In this document: positions 9,027 to 17,362 of the stretch, one piece after another
Layout: the number at the start of each line of letters is the position of its first letter
How positions within the stretch are numbered: position 1 is the stretch's first letter
From: Xiheibacterium sp038325765
GTDB lineage: Bacteria; Myxococcota_A; Polyangia; Nannocystales; Nannocystaceae
NCBI GenBank assembly: GCA_038325765.1
Contig: JBBQJI010000004.1
Span: forward strand, 165,732-229,731
Length of the DNA: 64,000 nt
Direction of reading: 5' to 3'
The notes under the pieces: model-generated
Database searches by the model: none
Told to the model about the DNA's origin: nothing
Seen by the model: the letters and a program-made list of their open reading frames with translations, nothing else
Program-made: the position numbers and the translations under genes

Positions 9027-9366
9027 ATGTGCCCCGACGACGACACCGGCGCGGGGACAGAGACCCGCGACGGTGGCGACGAGACGGGCGGTGCGACGTC
9101 AGCCGCGATCGAGACCAGCACCACGGCGACCGAGCCCGAGCCGACCTCCGGCGAGCTCGAGGAGACCGGCGTGGATTCGGGCGGGATGGGTTCGACGGGC
9201 GTGGTTCCGACGGGCGTGGTTCCGACAGGCGTGGTTCCGACGGGCCTGGTTCCGACGGGCGTGGTTCCGACGGGCGTGCGCGTGCGTCTTCGACAGCTTC
9301 TGCTGCGACATCGAGTGGGACCATTCGTGCGCCATCGTGGCGGGCGACTGCGGCGCGCCGTGCTGA
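9027..9366 (+). pseudogene. Broken secreted/lipoprotein gene with pentapeptide repeats
   Basis: The frame starting at the ATG at 9027 encodes an acidic Thr/Gly/Glu-rich linker and then six TGVVP-type pentapeptides. The frame just after the repeats changes: the Cys-rich end typical of myxobacterial surface proteins (FDSFCCDIEWDHSC, ending GDCGAPC) is only in the +1 frame, stopping at 9366. No signal peptide or lipobox is visible upstream, so the 5' end may also be lost. Either a real frameshift or a sequencing error inside the repeat tract explains this. Confidence 0.5.
9187..9276 (+). repeat. 15-bp tandem repeat, about six units
   Basis: Units of the form cgtggttccgacggg, nearly perfect, encode TGVVP in frame. 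The unit is a multiple of three, so gain or loss of a unit keeps frame. Confidence 0.85.
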
Positions 9367-9391
9367 TGGCGCCCGGGCTCGGGCGCTGGTG

Positions 9392-9397
9392 TACGCT
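9392..9397 (+). promoter_or_regulatory. Candidate -10 hexamer (TACGCT) for the serine hydrolase
   Basis: TACGCT ends 9 nt before the ATG at 9407, matching the recurring TAnnnT pattern. Confidence 0.4.
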
Positions 9398-9406
9398 CGC
9401 CGCGTG

Positions 9407-11815
9407 ATGCTCCGCGCCGCGCTGCTCGCCGTCTTGCTCACCGCCGCGTGCCGCACGCTGCCCCCCGCCACAGGGCCGACGTCCGCAGATCAGACGGCGC
9501 CACCACCGGCGCCGGTCGATCCGCTGCGCGCACGTCTGGCCGCGCTCGACCAGACGGTCGATCGTGAGCGGGCGCGGCTGGGCGTGCCCGGGGCCGCGCT
9601 GGTCGTCGTGAAGGACGGCGAGGTCATCCACGTCCGCGGCTACGGCACACGGGCCGCCGGCGCCGAGACACCGGTGAGCGCCGACACGCTGTTCGCGATC
9701 GGCTCGACGACCAAGGCCTTCACCGCGATGTTGGTGATGATGGCCGTGCAGTCCGGCGCGATCGCCCTCGATGATCACCCGAGCAAGTGCATCCCCGGCT
9801 TCGCGATCCGCGGCGAGGGCAACGCATCGCTCACGATCCGCGACCTGCTCACCCACAGCAGCGGGCTGCCCACCGCGGATCTGGCGTGGTCGACCGGGCA
9901 GCTCGACAGCGCCGAGCTCATCGCGGTGCTCGGCGAGATCGAGCCCGTCGCCGGCGTGGGCAAGGCCTTCCACTACCAGAACCTCGGCTACCTCGCTGCG
10001 GGCATCTGCGCCGCCCGTGCGCTCGGCGGCGAATACGAGGCGCTGCTCCGCGCGCGGATCCTCGGACCCGCCGGAATGGAGGACGCGACGCTGCGCGTGG
10101 CGCAGATGCAGGCCCGCGCCGACGCGGCCCACGGCCACCATCGCGGGCATGACGGCAAGACCCACGAGGTGCCGATGCGGGTGCTCGATGCGATCGCGCC
10201 GGCGGGGGGCATCAACGCCTCGGCCGAGATGCTCGGGGGCTGGCTGCAGATCTTGCTCGCCGGGGGCGTCGCCGATGGCAAGCCCTTGCTCGACCGGAAA
10301 CACTTCGACGAGCTGCTGCGCCCGCAGATCCCCGCCGGACCGGGCGTCGATTACACCTTGGGCTGGCTGCGCGTGCGCTCGGGCAAGGACTGGTACTTCA
10401 CCCACACCGGCGGCATCGACGGGTTCACCGCGGTGGTCGGATTCCTGCCCGAGCGCGGGTTGGGCTTCGCGTTCGTCAACAACGTCGATCACGTCGATCT
10501 CCACGGCGTCGTCGCCCACGAGGTGCTCGCGCTGCTCGAGGAGCCCGTCGCCGCACCCGGTGCGCCCGGGGTGCCCAGCGTCGGCGAGGTCGGGACCTAC
10601 GGGATGCTCGGGGGACTCCGCGTCGAGGTCGTGCGTGATGGTGACCGCATCGCGATGGTGGTACCCGGCCAGCCCCAGTACCCGCTCGTGTTCGAGAGCG
10701 GGCGTCACTATCGACTCGGCGGCGCGGCGCCGACCGGGTTCGCGGCGACGTTCCGTCCGCGCACGGATGATCCATCGCGACGGGAGCTGTTGCTCACCCA
10801 GCCCTTCGGCGATCTGGTACTTCCCCACCTCGAGCCGGCCGAGATCGCGGCGGCCGCGACAGCGCTGCCACCCGAGGATCTCCGCGATCTACTCGGCGTG
10901 TACCAGGGCGAAGGCGGCGGCACGTTCGAGGTGATCGCCAGCGAGGGGCGCATCGCGTTGCAGATCGCCGGTCAGCCCGCCACACCGCTGTCGAAGGCCG
11001 AGGGCGGACGCCTCTTGCTGGCGGGGTTGCCCGCGGAGTTCTGGGTCGAGGCCAAGCGCGACGGCAAGGGGGTGCGGGGGATCGTGCTGCACAAGCCTGA
11101 TGGCGATCTCGAGCTGCCGTTGGTCACCTCGACGGCGCCGCCACGTCTCGCGGTCGAACGCGTGCTGGCCAAGCGCGCGGCGGCCCACGGCAGCACGGCG
11201 CTGGCGAAGCGCACCACGATGCGCGTGCACAGCGAGTTGGAGTTCGTCCATCAGGGGTTGCGCGGGCGCTCGGTCACGCTCCGCGCCAGCGGCGATCGCT
11301 GGGTCGACGACGTGCGTCTGCTCGGGGCCGGTCGCGAGATCGGCCGCGTCCGCGTCGGTCACGACGACGACGACGGCGCGTGGCAGCGCCTCTCGTTCGC
11401 GCCCACCGCGACGCTCGAGCCGCTGCAGGCCGACGCGATCGCCCTCGATGCGGCGTTCGACGGCCTCGGTCCCACGGCCCCCGAATTCTCGGCGGCCGCC
11501 GTGTGGCGCGCCGGCAAGATCGGCAAGCACCCGGTGATCGTGGTGCGCTTCACCACCCGGTGGGGCGCCGTCGTGCTCGACAGCTACGACGCCAAGTCGT
11601 TCCTGCTGCTGCGGCGCGAGCTCGATCTGCCCAGCGACGCCTATGGCGGCCGCATGCAGGAGACCCGCACGTTCGACGACTACCGTAGGATCAAGGGCGT
11701 GATGGTGCCGCACCGCGTCGAGGTCGAGTCGGTGCAGGGCAAGGTCGTCGCCCGGGTCACCGCGGTGGAATTCGACGTGGTGCTCCCGCCCGAGGCCTTC
11801 ACTGCGCCACCGTAG
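9407..11815 (+). CDS. Class-C beta-lactamase-like serine hydrolase, lipoprotein
   Basis: An 802-residue exported serine hydrolase of the beta-lactamase/DD-peptidase (Pfam Beta-lactamase) fold. The signal peptide ends in a lipobox LTAAC (Cys15), so it is probably membrane-anchored. The three catalytic motifs are intact: STTK (Ser100-Lys103), YQN (Tyr190-Asn192) and HTG (His333-Gly335). After about residue 400 come two beta-rich modules, an arrangement seen in D-amino-acid peptidases and esterases of this fold. The last 200 residues are unassigned. The frame is open back to 9029, but the ATG at 9407 starts a clean signal peptide. True beta-lactamase activity is not implied; peptidase or esterase is as likely. 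Confidence 0.87.
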   Translation: MLRAALLAVLLTAACRTLPPATGPTSADQTAPPPAPVDPLRARLAALDQTVDRERARLGVPGAALVVVKDGEVIHVRGYGTRAAGAETPVSADTLFAIGSTTKAFTAMLVMMAVQSGAIALDDHPSKCIPGFAIRGEGNASLTIRDLLTHSSGLPTADLAWSTGQLDSAELIAVLGEIEPVAGVGKAFHYQNLGYLAAGICAARALGGEYEALLRARILGPAGMEDATLRVAQMQARADAAHGHHRGHDGKTHEVPMRVLDAIAPAGGINASAEMLGGWLQILLAGGVADGKPLLDRKHFDELLRPQIPAGPGVDYTLGWLRVRSGKDWYFTHTGGIDGFTAVVGFLPERGLGFAFVNNVDHVDLHGVVAHEVLALLEEPVAAPGAPGVPSVGEVGTYGMLGGLRVEVVRDGDRIAMVVPGQPQYPLVFESGRHYRLGGAAPTGFAATFRPRTDDPSRRELLLTQPFGDLVLPHLEPAEIAAAATALPPEDLRDLLGVYQGEGGGTFEVIASEGRIALQIAGQPATPLSKAEGGRLLLAGLPAEFWVEAKRDGKGVRGIVLHKPDGDLELPLVTSTAPPRLAVERVLAKRAAAHGSTALAKRTTMRVHSELEFVHQGLRGRSVTLRASGDRWVDDVRLLGAGREIGRVRVGHDDDDGAWQRLSFAPTATLEPLQADAIALDAAFDGLGPTAPEFSAAAVWRAGKIGKHPVIVVRFTTRWGAVVLDSYDAKSFLLLRRELDLPSDAYGGRMQETRTFDDYRRIKGVMVPHRVEVESVQGKVVARVTAVEFDVVLPPEAFTAPP

Positions 11816-11919
11816 CGACGCACCACCAGAAGTTCCGCCGGGTCGCCGCGGCGACCGTGCCCTGCCGTATGCTCGCGCGCACGCTGGCCCGCGCCGGCGG
11901 CGACCCCATCGCCCGCGTG

Positions 11920-14376
11920 ATGTCCCATCGCCACACCTACACCGCCGTGTTCCTCGTCGCCGCGGCCACGTTGGTGCTCGAGATCCTGCTGACGCGCGTG
12001 ACGTCGGTGGTCGCATGGTACCACCTGGCGTTCTTCGTCATCTCGCTGGCGATGCTGGGGATGACGGCGGGCGCCGTGTTCGTGTTCGTGCGCCCGGCGC
12101 TGTTCACCGACGCCAAGGTCGGCGCGCGCATGGCCCAGTGTGCGGTGGCCTTCGCCCTGATCATGCCGATCGCGATGCGCCTGGCCCTGTCGATCCCGCT
12201 GTCGCCGATCGCCGACCTGAAGGGCTTCTTCGCGATGCTGGGCTACGGCATCCTGCTCGCGCTGCCGTTCGGCGTCGGTGGTGTCGTGCTCACCTTGGCG
12301 CTCACCCGCGCGGGGCTGCCCGAGGGGCGGGTCTACGGCGTCGATCTCATCGGTGCTGCGGTCGGCTGCGCGGCGGTGGTGCCCCTGCTCGCCGTCGTCG
12401 ATGCTCCGTCGGCGGTTTTCGTCGCCGCGGCGGTGGCGGCCGCCTCGGGTTGGGCGTTCGCCCGTGGCGCGAACCTGCCGCCGCGCACCGGTCGGATCGC
12501 GCTCGGAGCGGCGGGGCTGCTCGCTGTTGCGGCCTACGTCAACGTCGCCACCGGTGGCAGCTTGCTCGCGCCGCAGTGGATCAAGGGCCTGCCCGAGCTG
12601 CCCGAGCGCTACAGCTACGTCGGCTGGAACACATACTCGCGCGTCACCGTCGATCAGCCGATCGAGCTGCCGCCGACCTTCTGGGCGGCCGGCCGTGCGG
12701 TGCCGCCAGAGATGCTGCGGCCAATTCCCCAGCGGTGGATGTTGATCGACGGCGCGGCGGGCACGGCGATGGCCGGCCTCGACATCGACCCCACCGACGA
12801 TCGCCCCGGATCACCACAGGACCACGCCTATCTCGCGTGGGACGTCACCGCCTTTGCCCACGCGATGCGTCCGCGCGGCGGCGCGGCGGTGATCGGCGTG
12901 GGCGGTGGTCGCGACGTGCTCGAGGCGGCGCGTGTCGGCCACGATCCGGTCGTGGGCATCGAGCTCAACGGCCTCATCGTCGGGCTGCACGAAGGACCGC
13001 TGCGCGCGTTCTCCGGCATCGCCGATCTGCCGGGGGTCGAGTTGGTGGAGGACGAGGCGCGCTCGTACCTCGCCCGCGACGATCGCCGCTATTCGGTCAT
13101 CACGATGTCGCTCATCGACACGTGGGCGGCCACCGGCGCCGGCGCCTACGCCCTGTCGGAGAACGGCCTGTACACCGTGGAGGCCTGGCGCGTGTTCATG
13201 TCGCGGCTCGAGCCCCACGGGATCTTCACGGTCTCGCGTTGGTACAAGCCCGACTCGCCGGGCGAGACCGCGCGCATGCTGGCGCTCGCGTACCAGACGT
13301 TGTGGTCGGCGCAGATCGAGAACCCGCGCGCCCACGTGATCCTGCTGCAGAACCAGCACATCGCGACGTTGCTGATGTCGCCGTTGCCGTTCTCGCGCAC
13401 CGACCTCGATCGCATGCAACAGCTCGCGGTCGAGCGCGGGTTCAACATGATGCTGACGCCGCGCAAACTGCCGGCCAACCCACTGCTGGAGCAGGTCGCC
13501 GAACTCGGCTCACCGCAGGCGCTCGAGGACTGGGCCGACGATCAACTCCTCGATCTGTCGGCGCCGACCGATGCCAAGCCGTTCTTCTTCAACATGCTGC
13601 GGCCCTCGACGTGGTTCCAGCCGCCGCCCGAGATCGACGCGCTGGATCTCGGGTTCCTCGGCAACCTCCACGCCACCCAGACGCTGGTGTACGCGACGCT
13701 GGCCAGCGCGCTGCTCACCCTGCTCGCCGTGATCGTGCCGCTGTGGCTGCGTCGCTCGGCGTTGCGGGGCTACGACGGTGGCGATCTGGTGGCGGCATGC
13801 GGCTACTTCGCGCTCATCGGCTTCGGGTTCATGATGGTCGAGATGGGGCTGCTGTCGCGGCTCAACGTGTTCCTCGGTCACCCGACCCTGGCGCTGTCGG
13901 TGCTGCTGGGCGGCATCATCCTGTTCACCGGCTTCGGATCCCTGGCGAGCGCGCGGGTGCGCTTGGGCACGCAAGGCGCTTCGCTGTGGTGGTCGCGGCT
14001 GTTCCCGCTGGTGCCCGCGGTCTGCATCATCGCGGCCCAGCTCGCCCTCGACCCGGTGATGCGGGGGCTGGGCGGCGCGGCGACGCCAGTCCGCATCGTT
14101 CTGAGCATCGCGCTCGTGGCCGTCCCGGCGCTGGGCATGGGCCTGTGCTTTCCGTTGGGCCTGCGCTTGTGCGATCGATGTGCGGGCGAGGGCCGCCCGT
14201 CGCTCGGACCGTGGATGTGGGGCCTCAATGGGGCCTGTGGCGTGGTCGCGAGCGGGCTCGCGCTGACATGCTCGATGGCGTGGGGCATCCGAACGACGCT
14301 CCTCATCGGTGCGTGCTGCTACGTAGCGCTGCTCGTGTGTACCGTGCGCTTGAGCCGGGCTCCCAAAGCGGGATAG
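11920..14376 (+). CDS. Polytopic membrane protein with spermidine-synthase-like domain
   Basis: An 818-residue inner-membrane protein. An N-terminal block of about seven hydrophobic segments is followed by a soluble methyltransferase-fold domain around residues 325-470. That domain has a glycine-rich nucleotide loop (VIGVGGGRDVLEA) and an acidic residue after the second strand (VGIELN). A second hydrophobic block closes the protein. The family is annotated as spermidine-synthase-like, but the polyamine-binding residues cannot be confirmed, so aminopropyl transfer is not assured. The start is the ATG at 11920, before the first helix. The stop codon TAG (14374-14376) lies inside a 140-bp block that is repeated 953 bp downstream, and it forms part of a TAGCTT hexamer that serves as a candidate promoter in the second copy. 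Confidence 0.7.
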   Translation: MSHRHTYTAVFLVAAATLVLEILLTRVTSVVAWYHLAFFVISLAMLGMTAGAVFVFVRPALFTDAKVGARMAQCAVAFALIMPIAMRLALSIPLSPIADLKGFFAMLGYGILLALPFGVGGVVLTLALTRAGLPEGRVYGVDLIGAAVGCAAVVPLLAVVDAPSAVFVAAAVAAASGWAFARGANLPPRTGRIALGAAGLLAVAAYVNVATGGSLLAPQWIKGLPELPERYSYVGWNTYSRVTVDQPIELPPTFWAAGRAVPPEMLRPIPQRWMLIDGAAGTAMAGLDIDPTDDRPGSPQDHAYLAWDVTAFAHAMRPRGGAAVIGVGGGRDVLEAARVGHDPVVGIELNGLIVGLHEGPLRAFSGIADLPGVELVEDEARSYLARDDRRYSVITMSLIDTWAATGAGAYALSENGLYTVEAWRVFMSRLEPHGIFTVSRWYKPDSPGETARMLALAYQTLWSAQIENPRAHVILLQNQHIATLLMSPLPFSRTDLDRMQQLAVERGFNMMLTPRKLPANPLLEQVAELGSPQALEDWADDQLLDLSAPTDAKPFFFNMLRPSTWFQPPPEIDALDLGFLGNLHATQTLVYATLASALLTLLAVIVPLWLRRSALRGYDGGDLVAACGYFALIGFGFMMVEMGLLSRLNVFLGHPTLALSVLLGGIILFTGFGSLASARVRLGTQGASLWWSRLFPLVPAVCIIAAQLALDPVMRGLGGAATPVRIVLSIALVAVPALGMGLCFPLGLRLCDRCAGEGRPSLGPWMWGLNGACGVVASGLALTCSMAWGIRTTLLIGACCYVALLVCTVRLSRAPKAG

Positions 14377-14451
14377 CTTCGCCGGCCCCTGCCGGCCCCG
14401 CTGCTCATCTGGTGAATGACGCTCGGTCTCGCTGCGCCAGCCGAGCCCGCG
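14312..14451 (+). repeat. 140-bp direct repeat, left copy
   Basis: Matches 15265-15404 at a constant offset of 953 bp with about eight mismatches and no indels. It covers the last 65 bp of the membrane-protein gene and the start region of the next barrel gene. In this copy the barrel gene's ATG has become CTG, and an in-frame TGA replaces a TGC codon. Confidence 0.9.
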
Positions 14452-14615
14452 GACGGGACATGGCTCGGCGAAGAGCACCCGTTGGTGTTCTGGGATCCGC
14501 GCGGCTGCGGACTGTCGCGGCGGCGGCCTGCGGGCGGGCCGCGCCTCGGGCCGGAGCGCGCTGGATCTAGGGGTGTGCCGGTGACCCGGGAATGGCAAGC
14601 CGCGGCGTACAATCC

Positions 14616-15329
14616 GTGCCGTCGGTGGCTCATGAGGTGATCGTCGAGATCGTGCGGGAGCATCCCGAGCACGTGCTCGCGCTGCTGCGTGCCGCGTTCG
14701 GGGTGACCTACGACGGCGCGCTGGAGGTGATCGAGTCCGCGGAGAATCTCACCGAGATCCGGCCGCCCGAGCGCCGCGCCGATGCGGTGATCGTCGTGCG
14801 TCGGCCCGGCCGTCGGCGACCCGTGAAGGCGCTGGTCGTCGAGGTGCAGCTGCGACGCGACGCCCGCAAGCGGCTGAGCTGGCCGGCGTACGTCGCGGTG
14901 CTGCACGCTCGGCTCGCGTGTCGCGTGTCCTCGGTGGTCCTGTGCTTGGACGCTTCGGTGGCACGCTGGTGTGCGCGGCCGATCGCGCTCGACGATCACG
15001 GCTCACGGCTTGTGCTTTGGGTCTTGGGGCCCGACGAACTCCCGCCCGTCGACGTCGCCCTCGCGCGGCGTCACCCGGAGCTCGCGGTGCTGTGGCTGCT
15101 TGCGCATCGTGGCCAGCCGACCACGGTCGACCTCGGCCGCGCGGTCCTCCCGGCCTGCGGCCGCCTCGATGGATCGCCGTCGTTCCGTGATCCGCGGGCG
15201 GACGTCCGGCATTTCCCCCAGAGGGCCAGCCTGCCCGGTTCATGGGCGGCGGTCGCGGGGGTGTCGTGCTGCTACGTGGCGCTGCTCGTGTGGACCGTGC
15301 GCTTGAGCCGGGCCCCCAAAGCGGGATAG
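14616..15329 (+). CDS. PD-(D/E)XK nuclease-like protein, fused at the 3' end to repeat
   Basis: Residues 1 to about 180 form a compact domain with a D...ExQ core: ERRADAVIVVRR, then KALVVEVQLRRD, the spacing expected of Rpn-type PD-(D/E)XK nucleases. After about 15180 the sequence loses its character and runs into the right 140-bp repeat, so its last 20 residues copy the tail of the upstream membrane protein; its own C-terminus is probably missing. Start candidates are GTG 14616 and GTG 14625; the second lies 11 nt after a perfect TACAAT hexamer (14608-14613). The gene fills the segment between the direct repeats. Activity is not proven; the family link is my pattern recognition. Confidence 0.55.
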   Translation: MPSVAHEVIVEIVREHPEHVLALLRAAFGVTYDGALEVIESAENLTEIRPPERRADAVIVVRRPGRRRPVKALVVEVQLRRDARKRLSWPAYVAVLHARLACRVSSVVLCLDASVARWCARPIALDDHGSRLVLWVLGPDELPPVDVALARRHPELAVLWLLAHRGQPTTVDLGRAVLPACGRLDGSPSFRDPRADVRHFPQRASLPGSWAAVAGVSCCYVALLVWTVRLSRAPKAG

Positions 15330-15404
15330 CTTCGCCGGCACATGCCGGCCCCGCTGCTCACTTGGTGCATGACGCTCGGTCTCGCTGCGCCAGCCGAGCC
15401 CGCG
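15265..15404 (+). repeat. 140-bp direct repeat, right copy
   Basis: This copy retains a functional start (ATG 15342) for the barrel protein, and its TAGCTT hexamer at 15327-15332 lies 9 nt before that start. It looks like the functional copy; the left copy is the decayed one. Confidence 0.9.
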
Positions 15405-17204
15405 ACCGAGCCCGCGACCGAGCCCGCGACCGAGCCCTCAGAGAATGGCCGCGACTACGCCGGGCCGACGCAGGTCGAGTCCGCCGCCGATGCGCCCGAT
15501 CCCGAGGTCGTGTCACCGGACGGTGACGCCGCGCCCACCACCGCCGAAGTGCCGGTGAAGGAGCCCGGCACGCTGGATCCCGGCGGCATCGAGCCCGGCG
15601 CCGTAGAGCCCACGGCCGGTGGTTTCGGGCCGGCGAGCGCAGCGCCGGACACGACCTGGATCGCGCCGAAGAAGCATCCGGTGCCGCGGCCGCTCGCGAC
15701 GATCGAGGGCTACGGCTATCCCGCGAACGAGATCGCGACCGTCGGCAAAAAGCGCGTGCGCTTCTCGCCCGGCATCTCGGTGCGCAATCAGGTCGGCTAC
15801 GTCTCGCCGTTCACGCTCGATCGCTTCGGCCAGGACTATGCCGAGGGCGGCATGACGACCGGCCGTATCCGCATCAACCCGACCTTGGCGGTGGGCAAGA
15901 AGTTCAAGGTCGTCGGCAACCTCGATCTGGCCAACGGTCGCTGGGCGCCCGAGGGCTCCGACGATCCGGTGATCGACGCCATCATCCAAGACGGTCAGCC
16001 ACCGCCGCGAACGCGGATGCGCATCGTGGATCCCCGCGAGCTCTACCTCGAGTACCGGTTCGCGTTCGGCCTGCTGCGCGTGGGCCAGCAGGCGTTCACG
16101 TGGGGCCAGGGCATGCTCGCCAACAACGGCAACTACGTCGACCGCTTCGGCGATCTGCGCTTCGGTGACGACGGTTCGGGCGACATCTTCGAGCGCATCC
16201 TCTTCGCGACCAAGCCGTTCAAGTATCGCACCGGCAAGATCAAGGATCTGCAGATCGCGATCGGTGGCGACCTCGTGTACCGCGACGAGCGGGCGGTGCT
16301 CACCCAGGGCGATCTGGCGGGGCAGGGTATCATTGTGGTGCGGTACCAGCCCGAGAAGAACCCCGGCAACCACATCGGCGGCTACGCGGTGTACCGCAAG
16401 CAGAAGTCCGCGGACGATGGCGATGTCTACCCCGACGACGACACCCTCGAGGTCGGCGTCGTCGACATCACGGGCCAGGGCACCCACTGGGTGTCCGACG
16501 AGTTCCAGCTGCTCGGCGCGTTCGAGGCGTCGGTGATCTTCGGTCGCACCGACGTTGCCCGCGACATCGACGGTGCCCACAAAATCGCCCAGGGCGCGGC
16601 TGTGGCCCGCGGCTACGTCGGTCGCCACGACGGCTGGCTCGTCGGCTTCGATGCCGGCTACGCGAGCGGCGATCCGAACCCCACCGATCGGTGGATCAAC
16701 AACTTCACGATGGACGCCGGTCACACGGTGGGCCTGGTGCTGTTCAACCAGGTCAACGCGTGGCGCTCGGCGCAGTCGCAGACCCTGTCCGAGAACGGCG
16801 AGCTCACCGGCGTGCCGCTGAACGGCACCCAATTCCTGCCGACCCGCGGCGGGGTGACCAACGCGCTGTACGTGCATCCCAAGGCGCGCTGGTCGATCTG
16901 GGAGCGGGTCGAGGTCTGGGGCGGTCCGCTGCTCGCGTTCGCGCCGGTGCCGATCGTCGATCCGTACACGACGCGCGTGGGCGGCGGTACGCCGACCAAC
17001 AGCTCGGGCGGCGACGGTGCGAGGCGCTACTACGGCACCGAGTTGGATCTCGGCATCCGCGGTCGCGTCGACATCCGCAACTTCTGGTTGATGGCGGGCC
17101 TGCAAGGCGGCGTGCTGCTACCCGGGCCCGGCCTCGCCAACTCGATGGGCAACGCCGACAAGGCCGTGGGCGCGATCTGGTTCCGCACCGAGATTCGCTA
17201 CTGA
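15342..17204 (+). CDS. Outer-membrane beta-barrel (porin/export-like) protein
   Basis: A 620-residue protein with a short signal-like N-terminus (MPAPLLTWCMTLGLAAPAEP). A disordered acidic linker follows, holding three ATEP units from a 12-bp repeat. A long series of amphipathic strands comes after it (for example LYLEYRFAFGLLRVGQQAFTW). The protein ends TEIRY, an aromatic last residue typical of the beta-signal read by BamA. The overall look resembles alginate-export-type barrels, but no specific family is certain. The promoter-like TAGCTT and the start codon both lie in the right 140-bp repeat. The upstream partner was probably the spermidine-synthase-like membrane gene before the 953-bp event separated them. 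Confidence 0.7.
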   Translation: MPAPLLTWCMTLGLAAPAEPATEPATEPATEPSENGRDYAGPTQVESAADAPDPEVVSPDGDAAPTTAEVPVKEPGTLDPGGIEPGAVEPTAGGFGPASAAPDTTWIAPKKHPVPRPLATIEGYGYPANEIATVGKKRVRFSPGISVRNQVGYVSPFTLDRFGQDYAEGGMTTGRIRINPTLAVGKKFKVVGNLDLANGRWAPEGSDDPVIDAIIQDGQPPPRTRMRIVDPRELYLEYRFAFGLLRVGQQAFTWGQGMLANNGNYVDRFGDLRFGDDGSGDIFERILFATKPFKYRTGKIKDLQIAIGGDLVYRDERAVLTQGDLAGQGIIVVRYQPEKNPGNHIGGYAVYRKQKSADDGDVYPDDDTLEVGVVDITGQGTHWVSDEFQLLGAFEASVIFGRTDVARDIDGAHKIAQGAAVARGYVGRHDGWLVGFDAGYASGDPNPTDRWINNFTMDAGHTVGLVLFNQVNAWRSAQSQTLSENGELTGVPLNGTQFLPTRGGVTNALYVHPKARWSIWERVEVWGGPLLAFAPVPIVDPYTTRVGGGTPTNSSGGDGARRYYGTELDLGIRGRVDIRNFWLMAGLQGGVLLPGPGLANSMGNADKAVGAIWFRTEIRY

Positions 17205-17362
17205 GTGGCGGATGAGATGCGCTCTGCGCGACCGCGGAGGGGCGCTGGGGCTCGCTCGCTGTGGAGGTTCACGCTGGATGCACACGTGCGCGGTGTGATG
17301 CAGCTCGCCTATCTGTCCCTGCTCGGTTGCCGCAGGCCCTGGGCGTGGGTCACACTGGGTGC

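Noticed and set aside
9029..9406. N-terminal extension of the serine hydrolase
   Set aside because: The frame is open here but it lies over the repeat lipoprotein remnant, and a lipobox signal peptide begins at 9407.
12015..14570. An 851-codon plus-strand frame overlapping the spermidine-synthase-like gene
   Set aside because: It is an alternative frame of the membrane gene, Arg-rich with no hydrophobic segments or motifs.
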